Source of the DNA: Guillardia theta CCMP2712
Taxonomy: Eukaryota > Cryptophyceae > Pyrenomonadales > Geminigeraceae
NCBI RefSeq assembly: GCF_000315625.1
Contig: NW_005434663.1
Span: 738,666-802,665 of the forward strand
Length of the DNA: 64,000 nucleotides
Reading direction: 5' to 3'
Made by a program: the position numbers and the translations under genes. The notes beneath the pieces are model-generated. The model had not been told where the DNA came from, ran no database searches, and was given only the letters and a program-made list of their open reading frames with translations. Shown here piece after piece: positions 44,977 to 54,317 of this stretch. Within the stretch, counting starts at the first letter, position 1. The number at the start of each line of letters is the position of its first letter.

Positions 44977-47304
44977 TCAAACCTTCCTTCCTTCCTTTGC
45001 CTTCTGGCTCTCCGCCAAGATCATCTGGTTGTACCTGTCGTAGTGCACCTTGCGGTTCAAGCTGATCACCTTCCGCACCCTCCTCGCATTCCTCACAACT
45101 CGCTCGTACACGTTCCTCACAAACGGCGACTGAGGCACATCCGACTCGACCTTGCTCCCGTCCGCTGACACCAGCCGCAGCCATCGCTCCTCCATCGGCC
45201 CGTAGCTCTTCTCCAAAACCATCGCAGGCACCTCAAGAAGCCTCTCCAGCATCTCCCTCGAGTACGCTGACGGCTGGCTGGGCGACAGGCAAGAGGCGAT
45301 GACCTCCTTCTCTGCCGCTGACAGCTCGGCCTCGAAGCTCGACGTCGCTGCCTTGACGCGCTCCTCCTTGTCGACAAGCGACGCCTCGAAGCTGTTGAGC
45401 GACGTCTTCAAGTGCTCCAGCAGCTCCGTCACCTTCGGGTCCTTCTTCGTCGCCATCAGTCGCTGCGACGCCACCGCCAGCATGCACGCCGCCAGCACGT
45501 CGAAGTGGAAGTCCGCGTGGTACTTGTGTAGCCTGCTGATGTCCAGCTGCAGGGTCTCCGGGCAAGCGTCGGTCTTGACGGGCTCACTCCCCATGATCAG
45601 GCTCAAGACCGCAGCTGTGTGGATCTGCTCGTACGCCGCGCCCTCGCCCTGCACGAGCTTCGACAGGTCTGCCCGGCCCCTCCCTACCTCCTTCTCTACC
45701 TGCGCCCGGATCCACTCTGGCGTGCGCTGGAGGTAGGCTGGGTTGGCTTTGATCTTCTTGTCCATGTGCGCTCGCTCGTACTCGATCCCGTGGTTCTGAA
45801 TGACGTGAGCGATGTTCCGTAGCCGGGCGTTGGCCGCGTCTACTCTCATGACGTTCACCCGCCCCAGCACATACTCCAGCGCCGTGCAGAACAGCGTCGG
45901 CTGGTCCTCCGGCGTGCTAGCTCGGAGCTCCTGCTCGAGAGCCTTCCAGCCTGCCTGCGTCTCCTGCTTCCGCGAGGGCTCCTGCATCTCCATCGCGATC
46001 CCCAGCATCCCCTCGATCAACGACACACACGACGACCAGTCCAGCGCCCCTGACTCGATCTGCTCTTGCCAGTAGGCCGTGTCGATCTTCTCCTTGAGCT
46101 CCTTGCTCCGGCTAGGCGATAGGTCGATCATCCCGTCCCTCACCTCCCCTACCACCTTGAGCACTCGCACGTAGCACGGCGGGGTGAGCCTCAGGTCGTC
46201 TACCAGGCTGTCCCAGAAAGCCACCTTGAAGCTCTCCCTCACCTTGGACAGCACGGGGTTGTCGAGGTAGCCTGCCCCCTGCTCGTCGAGCTTGAAGGCG
46301 GGATCCAGCAGCAGCTCGTGCGCCAGCTGCTCGTTGGTCATCCGGCCGGGCAGCGAAGACAGCCCGGACGCATTCGTCGAGGACGGTAGCTCTGCTGGCC
46401 TCGAGCTGCTTCCGGCCCCTTGCGAGGAGGACGATGCTGTCTCCTCCGACGGCTCCGCGTCGACCGCAGTGAAGCCTTGCTGTCTTAGCGCCTCGTCGAA
46501 GCTCTCCAGCCCCTGGGCTCCTGCGATCTGTAGCATCTTGGCTCGGAGCTTCGCCTTCTGCGCTCGGAACTCCTCCTTCATAGGCATGTACTCCTGGACG
46601 TCAGGGCTGAGGTGTGACTCCGCGCGGTAGAGGGCGAGAAGCGCATGCTTGATGCGCTCGGTGAGCTTGTGCTCGTCCGGGACTTTCCAGTCCTTGAAGC
46701 GAGCGAGGTAGACGTTGAGCTGCTTGAGGAAGGGCCTCCACGAGCTCCAATCATGCTGCGTGAGAGGCTGAGCGCGAGAGCTCTCAATGCTCGAGCAGAT
46801 GTGCCTCAAGGTAGTGACGAGGTCGGCGGCGGCATGCTGCACTTGTTGCTCGAGGTGGCCGATGCTCTCGAAGCAGCTGCCGGGTCGGTTGACAACGAGG
46901 AAGGCGGCCATGAGGACTCGGACGTTGAACTGCTCTACCGTCTCGTCCTTGTCCAGTGGGAGGCCTCGCCGGACGACAGCGCGCTGGATGAGGAAGATGA
47001 TGCTGGTGACGAGGCGCTTGAAGTCTCGGATGACCCACTTCTTCTGGGAGCGAGCTGTCATGTCAGAGAAGCGAGCTTCTGCGGGCCACTCGGCGATCAA
47101 GGACGATCTGGCGAGTCTTGCGAGGAGGCTGGGGAGGGAGAATCGGAAGGCGGGGCCTCGGAGGAAGCGAGCGATGCGGGAGGCCAAGATGGTCTTGGGA
47201 GGGGAGAGCTGGAGTCGAGAGAGGACACGCAGGTCAGGGGGAGGGGAGGAGGACGGAGAGAGCAGGAGGTGAGGGGGGGAAGCCGGGGAAGCAGGACGAT
47301 GCAT
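44977..47304 (-). CDS. TCP11-family protein, copy A
   Basis: Single uninterrupted exon of 775 aa, unusual in this intron-rich window. It matches the TCP11 (T-complex protein 11/SOK1) domain: WVIRDFKRLVTSIIFLIQRA, MTNEQLAHELLLDPAFKL, FKVAFWDSLVDDL, YVRVLKVVGEVRDGMIDL, and later helical repeats such as AVLSLIMGSE. TCP11-like proteins act in signalling in animals (PKA in sperm) and in SOK1-type pathways in fungi. The role in protists is unknown. The N-terminus is a Pro/Ser/Leu/Arg-rich stretch that could be a targeting peptide. The start at 47304 is the one shared with copy B. A further in-frame Met at 47379 lies outside the duplicated region. The C-terminal end after YNQ (MILAESQKAKEGRKV) differs from copy B. 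Confidence 0.87.
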   Translation of the reverse strand: MHRPASPASPPHLLLSPSSSPPPDLRVLSRLQLSPPKTILASRIARFLRGPAFRFSLPSLLARLARSSLIAEWPAEARFSDMTARSQKKWVIRDFKRLVTSIIFLIQRAVVRRGLPLDKDETVEQFNVRVLMAAFLVVNRPGSCFESIGHLEQQVQHAAADLVTTLRHICSSIESSRAQPLTQHDWSSWRPFLKQLNVYLARFKDWKVPDEHKLTERIKHALLALYRAESHLSPDVQEYMPMKEEFRAQKAKLRAKMLQIAGAQGLESFDEALRQQGFTAVDAEPSEETASSSSQGAGSSSRPAELPSSTNASGLSSLPGRMTNEQLAHELLLDPAFKLDEQGAGYLDNPVLSKVRESFKVAFWDSLVDDLRLTPPCYVRVLKVVGEVRDGMIDLSPSRSKELKEKIDTAYWQEQIESGALDWSSCVSLIEGMLGIAMEMQEPSRKQETQAGWKALEQELRASTPEDQPTLFCTALEYVLGRVNVMRVDAANARLRNIAHVIQNHGIEYERAHMDKKIKANPAYLQRTPEWIRAQVEKEVGRGRADLSKLVQGEGAAYEQIHTAAVLSLIMGSEPVKTDACPETLQLDISRLHKYHADFHFDVLAACMLAVASQRLMATKKDPKVTELLEHLKTSLNSFEASLVDKEERVKAATSSFEAELSAAEKEVIASCLSPSQPSAYSREMLERLLEVPAMVLEKSYGPMEERWLRLVSADGSKVESDVPQSPFVRNVYERVVRNARRVRKVISLNRKVHYDRYNQMILAESQKAKEGRKV

Positions 47305-47308
47305 GTTG
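45023..47308 (-). repeat. Inverted duplication, left arm (2.29 kb)
   Basis: This segment is the reverse complement of 48661-50946 with very few substitutions. The boundaries fall at the caac before the ATG and just after the YNQ codons near the end of the TCP11 frame, so the duplication covers almost exactly the coding sequence. Confidence 0.92.
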
Positions 47309-48660
47309 AGAGATCTAGAGAGTTTCTGATTTGCTCGGTCAAGATTTATGTCGCAGATGGCAAGGGGCTGGGAAAACACGAATCAGAGGAGGGGAGAGTG
47401 GAGGTTGAGGAAAGAACTCTTGCCAGGCTGGCTGCAAGCTTCGTTGAGGTAGAGGGGAGAACCATCTTGTATTTTAAACTAGTTTGTGGTAAACTGGCTG
47501 ACCAGGGGTGGTCAGATCCCCAGGCTGTCCGTGGGGTGACCGGGTCACTCCAGGCAGCCACGGACTTTGGTCACTGTCACGTGACCGCCATGTTAACCGT
47601 CGGATGTTGACCGGCATATCCATGGCCTCGTACTGATTTTTAGCTTAACTTTGAGTAAACATCCATGGCCCAGATGATTCGATCCGATTTGTGATGCTGA
47701 CTCGCGCTAGTTAGTGGGGCAAGTTTCTCAGTTACCGAGTTGAACATCCGATTGTCCTCGTACTGAATTTCACTAAAGGCTTAACTTTCAAAGTTTGAGC
47801 AAACAACCAGTATGGTCAACCGTGAACGGTTCCTGGTCGGACCGACCGCGCAGTTACTCTATCGGATGATCAGCCTGCCAGGCTGGGCCGTACCCGGTAC
47901 ATAGTACTCCGGTACTCCATACGGCCCTAGTATGCCAGGGCCCGCAACAAGTTAGTTCAAGTTGGCACTCGGTGACTGCTGCTGAGGCGGCCGGGCCGGC
48001 GGCACAGGCTTCTGAGCTCAGTGAGTGTTCGTGGCACCCGGCGCCCGGTGACCATCCGATCGGATGAATCGCAAGCTGACTCACCCACTCCCGCCGTTAA
48101 GTTAGCACTGCGACTACGGTAAGTTATTAGTCGGACGGTCTGTCAGTTAGAACTGAGAGAAGTTGAGATTCCCGGTGACTGCGGAAGGGTGCACGAGGAG
48201 GTGGGGGTGGGTGGCGGGTCACCATCTAGTACTTGGCGGTGTAGCATGGTACGGTCTGAGAGTAGGGTAGGGTAGGGTAGGGTGGAGGAGGGAAGGGTAG
48301 GGTAGGGTAGGGTAGGGTAAAATCAAAAAAGAACACAAAGTAGCGTGTACGGTGGGAGCTAGGAGACCAGAATGCCACATGCCACGGAAGGAGAAGGGGG
48401 ATGGGAGGGGAGGGAAGGGTCAGAGACAGAGACAGAGAGAAAGAGAGAAAGAGAATCTGTTAAGAAGTCGATGGGAAGGCAGCAAGACAGAAGAACTCTA
48501 GATATGGCAGGCAGGAAGGTATAAAAACCTCGAACAACACAAAGCGAGGCCAAGAAGTGATTCTCAGGGCAAAACAGGAACAGTACACACAGCAAACGTG
48601 CAAACCGAACATTGATCAAACCCTGATTGATTCTCGCAGATCAGTGCTACATCATTGCAG
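47309..48660. other. Central spacer of the TCP11 inverted duplication, with GC-rich island 6
   Basis: Not symmetrical, so it was not part of the duplication. It contains a palindrome-rich island (about 47500-48220, with gtacccggtacatagtactcc and several gtgacc/ggtcac words), a telomere-like GGGTA array (48262-48320) and a GAGACAGA tract (48420-48455). No gene is supported. It holds both TCP11 promoters. Confidence 0.65.
48262..48320. repeat. (GGGTA)n telomere-like array
   Basis: Two blocks of tandem gggta pentamers (about 4 and 5 units) separated by ggaggagggaa. The unit resembles telomeric repeats but is not the canonical TTAGGG or TTTAGGG. Confidence 0.85.
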
Positions 48661-50946
48661 CAACATGCGTCGTCCTGCTTCCCCGGCTTCTCCCCCTCAC
48701 CTCCTGCTCTCTCCGTCCTCCTCCCCTCCCCCTGACCTGCGTGTCCTCTCTCGACTCCAGCTCTCCCCTCCCAAGACCATCTTGGCCTCCCGCATCGCTC
48801 GCTTCCTCCGAGGCCCCGCCTTCCGATTCTCCCTCCCCAGCCTCCTCGCAAGACTCGCCAGATCGTCCTTGATCGCTGAGTGGCCCGCAGAGGCTCGCTT
48901 CCCTGACATGACAGCTCGCTCCCAGAAGAAGTGGGTCATCCGAGACTTCAAGCGCCTCGTCACCAGCATCATCTTCCTCATCCAGCGCGCTGTCGTCCGG
49001 CGAGGCCTCCCACTGGACAAGGACGAGACGGTAGAGCAGTTCAACGTCCGAGTCCTCATGGCCGCCTTCCTCGTCGTCAACCGACCCGGCAGCTGCTTCG
49101 AGAGCATCGGCCACCTCGAGCAACAAGTGCAGCATGCCGCCGCCGACCTCGTCACTACCTTGAGGCACATCTGCTCGAGCATTGAGAGCTCTCGCGCTCA
49201 GCCTCTGACACAGCATGATTGGAGCTCGTGGAGGCCCTTCCTCAAGCAGCTCAACGTCTACCTCGCTCGCTTCAAGGACTGGAAAGTCCCGGACGAGCAC
49301 AAGCTCACCGAGCGCATCAAGCATGCGCTTCTCGCCCTCTACCGCGCGGAGTCGCACCTCAGCCCTGACGTCCAGGAGTACATGCCTATGAAGGAGGAGT
49401 TCCGAGCACAGAAGGCGAAGCTCCGAGCCAAGATGCTACAGATCGCAGGAGCCCAGGGGCTGGAGAGCTTCGACGAGGCGCTAAGACAGCAAGGCTTCAC
49501 TGCGGTCGACGCGGAGCCGTCGGAGGAGACAGCATCGTCCTCCTCGCAAGGGGCCGGGAGCAGCTCGAGGCCAGCAGAGCTACCGTCCTCGACGAATGCG
49601 TCCGGGCTGTCTTCGCTGCCCGGCCGGATGACCAACGAGCAGCTGGCGCACGAGCTGCTGCTGGATCCCGCCTTCAAGCTCGACGAGCAGGGGGCAGGCT
49701 ACCTCGACAACCCCGTGCTGTCCAAGGTGAGGGAGAGCTTCAAGGTGGCTTTCTGGGACAGCCTGGTAGACGACCTGAGGCTCACCCCGCCGTGCTACGT
49801 GCGAGTGCTCAAGGTGGTAGGGGAGGTGAGGGACGGGATGATCGACCTATCGCCCAGCCGGAGCAAGGAGCTCAAGGAGAAGATCGACACGGCCTACTGG
49901 CAAGAGCAGATCGAGTCAGGGGCGCTGGACTGGTCGTCGTGTGTGTCGTTGATCGAGGGGATGCTGGGGATCGCGATGGAGATGCAGGAGCCCTCGCGGA
50001 AGCAGGAGACGCAGGCAGGCTGGAAGGCTCTCGAGGAGGAGCTCCGAGCTGGCACGCCGGAGGACCAGCCGACGCTGTTCTGCAAGGCGCTGGAGTATGT
50101 GCTGGGGCGGGTGAACGTCATGAGAGTAGACGCGGCCAACGCCCGGCTACGGAACATCGCTCACGTCATTCAGAACCACGGGATCGAGTACGAGCGAGCG
50201 CACATGGACAAGAAGATCAAAGCCAACCCAGCCTACCTCCAGCGCACGCCAGAGTGGATCCGGGCGGTGGTAGAGAAGGAGGTAGGGAGGGGCCGGGCAG
50301 ACCTGTCGAAGCTCGTGCAGGGCGAGGGCGCGGCGTACGAGCAGATCCACACGGCTGCGGTCTTGAGCCTGATCATGGGGAGTGAGCCCGTCAAGACCGA
50401 CGCTTGCCCGGAGACCCTGCAGCTGGACATCAGCAGGCTACGCAAGTACCACGCGGACTTCCACTTCGACGTGCTGGCGGCGTGCATGCTGGCGGTGGCG
50501 TCGCAGCGACTGATGGCGACGAAGAAGGACCCGAAGGTGACGGAGCTGCTGGAGCACTTGAAGACGTCGCTCAACAGCTTCGAGGCGTCGCTTGTCGACA
50601 AGGAGGAGCGCGTCAAGGCAGCGACGTCGAGCTTCGAGGCCGAGCTGTCAGCGGCAGAGAAGGAGGTCATCGCCTCTTGCCTGTCGCCCAGCCAGCCGTC
50701 AGCGTACTCGAGGGAGATGCTGGAGAGGCTTCTTGAGGTGCCTGCGATGGTCTTGGAGAAGAGCTACGGGCCGATGGAGGAGCAGTGGCTGCGGCTGGTG
50801 TCAGCGGACGGGAGCAAGGTCGAGTCGGATGTGCCGCAGTCGCCGTTTGTGAGGAACGTGTACGAGCGAGTTGTGAGGAACGCGAGGAGGGTGCGGAAGG
50901 TGATCAGCTTGAACCGGAAGGTGCACTACGACAGGTACAACCAGAT
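48661..50946 (+). repeat. Inverted duplication, right arm (2.29 kb)
   Basis: Near-identical reverse complement of 45023-47308. The two arms with their 1.35-kb spacer could in principle form a very long hairpin. Confidence 0.92.
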
Positions 50947-50992
50947 TATTACTTTCAGCACTGGAGCTTTGTCGATCAGAGTTGGGGCTTGA
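48665..50992 (+). CDS. TCP11-family protein, copy B
   Basis: Single-exon 775-aa copy of the TCP11 gene on the opposite strand. Over the shared 760 residues it differs from copy A at only about ten positions (for example MRRP versus MHRP, ARFPDM versus ARFSDM, EEELRAG versus EQELRAS, FCKALE versus FCTALE, RAVVEK versus RAQVEK, RLRKYH versus RLHKYH, EEQW versus EERW). All other motifs are the same. After YNQ the last 14 residues (IITFSTGALSIRVGA) come from unrelated flanking sequence, which suggests B is the derived copy with a new stop. The frame is intact, so both copies are potentially functional. Confidence 0.85.
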   Translation: MRRPASPASPPHLLLSPSSSPPPDLRVLSRLQLSPPKTILASRIARFLRGPAFRFSLPSLLARLARSSLIAEWPAEARFPDMTARSQKKWVIRDFKRLVTSIIFLIQRAVVRRGLPLDKDETVEQFNVRVLMAAFLVVNRPGSCFESIGHLEQQVQHAAADLVTTLRHICSSIESSRAQPLTQHDWSSWRPFLKQLNVYLARFKDWKVPDEHKLTERIKHALLALYRAESHLSPDVQEYMPMKEEFRAQKAKLRAKMLQIAGAQGLESFDEALRQQGFTAVDAEPSEETASSSSQGAGSSSRPAELPSSTNASGLSSLPGRMTNEQLAHELLLDPAFKLDEQGAGYLDNPVLSKVRESFKVAFWDSLVDDLRLTPPCYVRVLKVVGEVRDGMIDLSPSRSKELKEKIDTAYWQEQIESGALDWSSCVSLIEGMLGIAMEMQEPSRKQETQAGWKALEEELRAGTPEDQPTLFCKALEYVLGRVNVMRVDAANARLRNIAHVIQNHGIEYERAHMDKKIKANPAYLQRTPEWIRAVVEKEVGRGRADLSKLVQGEGAAYEQIHTAAVLSLIMGSEPVKTDACPETLQLDISRLRKYHADFHFDVLAACMLAVASQRLMATKKDPKVTELLEHLKTSLNSFEASLVDKEERVKAATSSFEAELSAAEKEVIASCLSPSQPSAYSREMLERLLEVPAMVLEKSYGPMEEQWLRLVSADGSKVESDVPQSPFVRNVYERVVRNARRVRKVISLNRKVHYDRYNQIITFSTGALSIRVGA

Positions 50993-51261
50993 CAGATTGA
51001 TCCTTGTCCTTTCATCAGAGTTGAACTACATCGTTCAAGCTTTTCTGAGGTTGTCTGCTATCAATGAAGCAATTGTAGATGCTAAACATGTCTCGTTCAA
51101 CCTTTAATTGTGTTGTGGAGGAGTAAATCCGAATGAACAAGAAACATCCTCTCTAGTCTGTTTTTGTCGTGCTTGACTTGTGCCAATGGACGAATAGACT
51201 TGTTTTTGTGTTGAATCAGCTCATCGTTCAGACAGAAAGCAGCTTGATCCTATGAAGGACG

Positions 51262-54107
51262 TCAACCAGTCTGTTGGAGCAGAACAACTTTCACCTTGCA
51301 AGAGCGTTGGCTCCGTCCTTCCGCAAGCCACTGAGAGAGCCCTGTGAAGATCGAAGCCGCTCTTGCAGTCTGCGAGGCGATGAGAAGACGAGAGGAGGAG
51401 ACGAAGATAAGAAAAGACAACAAGCTCAGACCTCTTCCACCAGCTTCCGTCAGAAGAGATTCTGACCTTTTTGAGACACACAAGCATTTCGCTCAGTAAA
51501 TTCACAAATCTTTCAATCTCTGGGGCTTCAGCCACGTCATGATCTACACGGCTCCCAAGAGTTCTTTACCCTCGCCATCATCCGAAAAGCTCCGGTTGTT
51601 TAAAATCTCGAGATGCTTCTGAGCTTGATGGAGACCCTTTTCTGCCTTGCTGACATAGAAAGCCTGCGAGAGAGTCAGGCAGGGATCGCGGATCTAAGGT
51701 AGAGCACGTGAAGATTCAAGACGACGACGTTGAAGCAGTGCACAGCCTTCGCGTTGCTCCGGAAGAATCTTCAGATCGCGTCAGCACTAGCTGCGAGGCT
51801 CGAAGCTACCTTGACTGGCCCGGGAAGCCATGGGCCATTAGACTGAGGAGACTCGAGCTGGACGTCAGCTCAGGAGAGCTGGAAGGAGGTGAAGTGAGTG
51901 TGCGAGAGGAGGCGGCGGAGAGAGAGACCTTTCATCGAGCACGGGGCGACTTCGAACCGATGCGGCGTCTCCTGCCATGGAGCTCCTCGAATGTGAGCCT
52001 GCAAGGCTTGGGAGGCTGTCCTGAGACGACGATCGCAACGAGACGTTCGTCTGGCCCTTCTTTCCCTGCTACTCAGTCTGGTCAAAGAAATGATGGTGGG
52101 CTGCAGCTGCTTACCAGCGGTCTTAGCCTCTTGCTCTGCATCCCCATCGGAGATTTGGATCGTGACAGTCTGCTTCCGTGCATCAAAGACCTGGAGCTGT
52201 CAGGACCGGCTCCACGAAGCCACCGCAACTCACTTGGCGGATGAGACGGAGGAGGTGTCCGAACACGCGGGAGTATGCGAGTTGACACGGGAGGACCTTT
52301 CGCACGCGTCCAATGCATCCTCCTGCTCTTGCTCAGAGCCAGCTGGGAAGTGGAAGGGAAACTCACAGTGAACCCCAGGTTGAAGAGGATAACCGCCTCG
52401 TGACCGACCCAGATGCTGACGAGGTCTAGAACCTTCATGGCCGAGCATCAGGAGATCTCGAGCAAGCTCTCTCAGTCTCCCTTGCCTGTGCTGAGCTTTC
52501 ACTCCCTTTCAATCCTGCTTCTGCGATGGAGCCATGGTAGGGGTAGCCCTCTGGCAAGGCAGTGAGTCAAGGAGCAGGGTCGGAGGGAGAGGGCAGACCG
52601 TGGAAAATTTCCCTCAGGACCTCCGTGGCATGCTCCCGGACCTGACAGATCACAGTCAGCTACCAGAGGTAATGAAGGATGTGACGGGCGATCTTACCTT
52701 CTCAGAGAAGTACAACGCGGAGATCATCTGATTCTGCGCGAAATAGGATTGGCTGATCACATCATATAGCATCCCCTTGATCAGGTGATGCCCTGGGCAG
52801 GTCTGCAGCGCATGTGAGCTGATGTCATGACCCCTCGCACTCACCATCAGCCCGGATCTGTTGTGGATGAGGTTGAGGATAGAGTTAAGAGTGTCGACCG
52901 CTTCGTGCGGTCGTCCGCTGGAAGTTGTTGAGCTCAGCCCTCGGCTGGTCAAGATGTCTGCAGACTCACCTTGCTATCATCATCCTTGCTATGTACTCGC
53001 TTGCAAGGGAGATGCTGAGGGCCAGCGACCTTGTTGAGTTGCCCTTAGAAAGGGTCAGGACAATGAACATCGGAGGTTCGGGGCAACGTCAAAATGGACA
53101 GTCTGAAGCGCAAGGAGGAAGTCGTCTAGCAGGATCTGCAGCGCTCCATACAGCTCTCCTGCACTGATCAACTCTGAGGTAGAACCATCAGAACTCCTCG
53201 ACATCCGTCGAATCTTGAACAAACACCGGTGAATCGGGGAAACTTAATGGTAAGGTTGTGCAGCCTCTTACTCCACACGTCGGGGCAGGGCTGAGACACC
53301 CAGAAAGGGCAGAGGGGAGTGAGGCAGACGCTGATAGAGATGTGCATTCTGTTCATCTGCCAGCAAGCTCAACGATCTCGAGGGACTGAGTGCTTGTTCT
53401 TGACCTCAATCTCTTCCGAGGGAGGCAGGTGGTTGGACGGTGTTGATACTGGATCATGACCTCCTCTAGAGGGATGCCCTTCCCACTCGAGACTGTCGCT
53501 AGACAAGTTCGCTTGCTTCAAGTCTTCCAGCCCTCCAAACTTCTTCTCCACTGACCGCCGAAGCTCCTGGACATGGTGGACAAGCACCTGGATGGTCTTT
53601 AGCATCAACAGCAGACGCAGTTGGAACCTCATGATGAAAATTGATGTCTCGAGTCTCACATCTGGAGAGCAGCAGAGTGAACCCTTGCTGTCGGGCATGC
53701 CATGGAGCCTTACCTGTCCAACGCCTCCTTTCCTCGCATGGGAAGCAGCAGCGAAGAGTTGATGGACTGTGCGATGAAAAACTTTGACTCTCTCGCTGCT
53801 TTCCTTGCAAAGTGAGCCTGCCAACTGAATCAGCGGCTAGACAGTCTGGGTGTTTCCTCACCCTCCATGCCGTCTGGATGGAAATGGAAGCATCGTCTCC
53901 TCCAAGCGGGGGCGAGTAGTCATCGAGGGTATACCTGGACTTTTTCTCCTCCTCTTCGAACTTGTTTCTTTCTCCTCCTCCTCCTCCTCCTCCTCTCTCA
54001 GCGATGTCATCCAGCTCTCCTCTCTGACCCGAGAACAGCGTCTGTCTCATCCCTCGCAGCGCCCGCATCCCTTCCTCCACCTCCGTGCTCATTCTTGTCG
54101 CCACCAC
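51262..54107 (-). CDS. Multi-exon helical (TPR-like) protein, function unknown
   Basis: At least eight exons are recognisable by frame and splice sites. The first starts at 54107 (MSTEVEEGMRALRGMRQTLF follows) and ends at a gtgagg donor near 53863. Later exons carry FHRTVHQLFAAASHARKGG (53710-53825), FQLRLLLMLKTIQVLVHHVQ (53400-53630), GMLYDVISQSYFAQNQMISA (52690-52950), LVSIWVGHEAVILFNLGFT (52370-52440), ELQVFDARKQTVTIQISDGD (52110-52200), AFYVSKAEKGLHQAQKHLE (51600-51663), ERFVNLLSEMLVCLKK (51480-51530) and AASIFTGLSQWLAEG (51290-51365). The exon pair at about 51600/51530 joins in phase across a 44-nt intron. The helix patterns resemble TPR repeats. I cannot name the family. The promoter is shared with the giant TIG gene on the other strand. 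Confidence 0.5.
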
Positions 54108-54317
54108 GACTCAACTCCAGGGAACAACGGAAGACACCCCAATGTTTCTACTACCCCACCCACCTTTTGTGAGATTACTTTCCTTCCTTGCACGGGTATC
54201 AAAAATACCCCTACCTGTACAATACAAGTAAAAAAAGTCAAGCCAAGAAAAAATCTGTCACGGGGTCAAGTCAAATACAACCGACCATGGCGGGCGAGGC
54301 AAGCTGACAATGTTATC
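54108..54317. promoter_or_regulatory. Short bidirectional promoter region
   Basis: Only about 210 bp separate the start of the TPR-like gene (-) from the start of the giant TIG protein (+). It includes a short TACCCC-type stretch (54140-54240) but no obvious TATA element. Confidence 0.4.

Noticed and set aside
48262-48320. Treating the GGGTA array as a true telomere
   Set aside because: It is short, internal and flanked on both sides by genes. It is described only as telomere-like.
45299-49677. Several open frames antisense to the TCP11 genes
   Set aside because: They mirror each other only because the TCP11 arms are inverted copies, and they have no recognisable motif. GC-rich codon bias makes antisense frames open.
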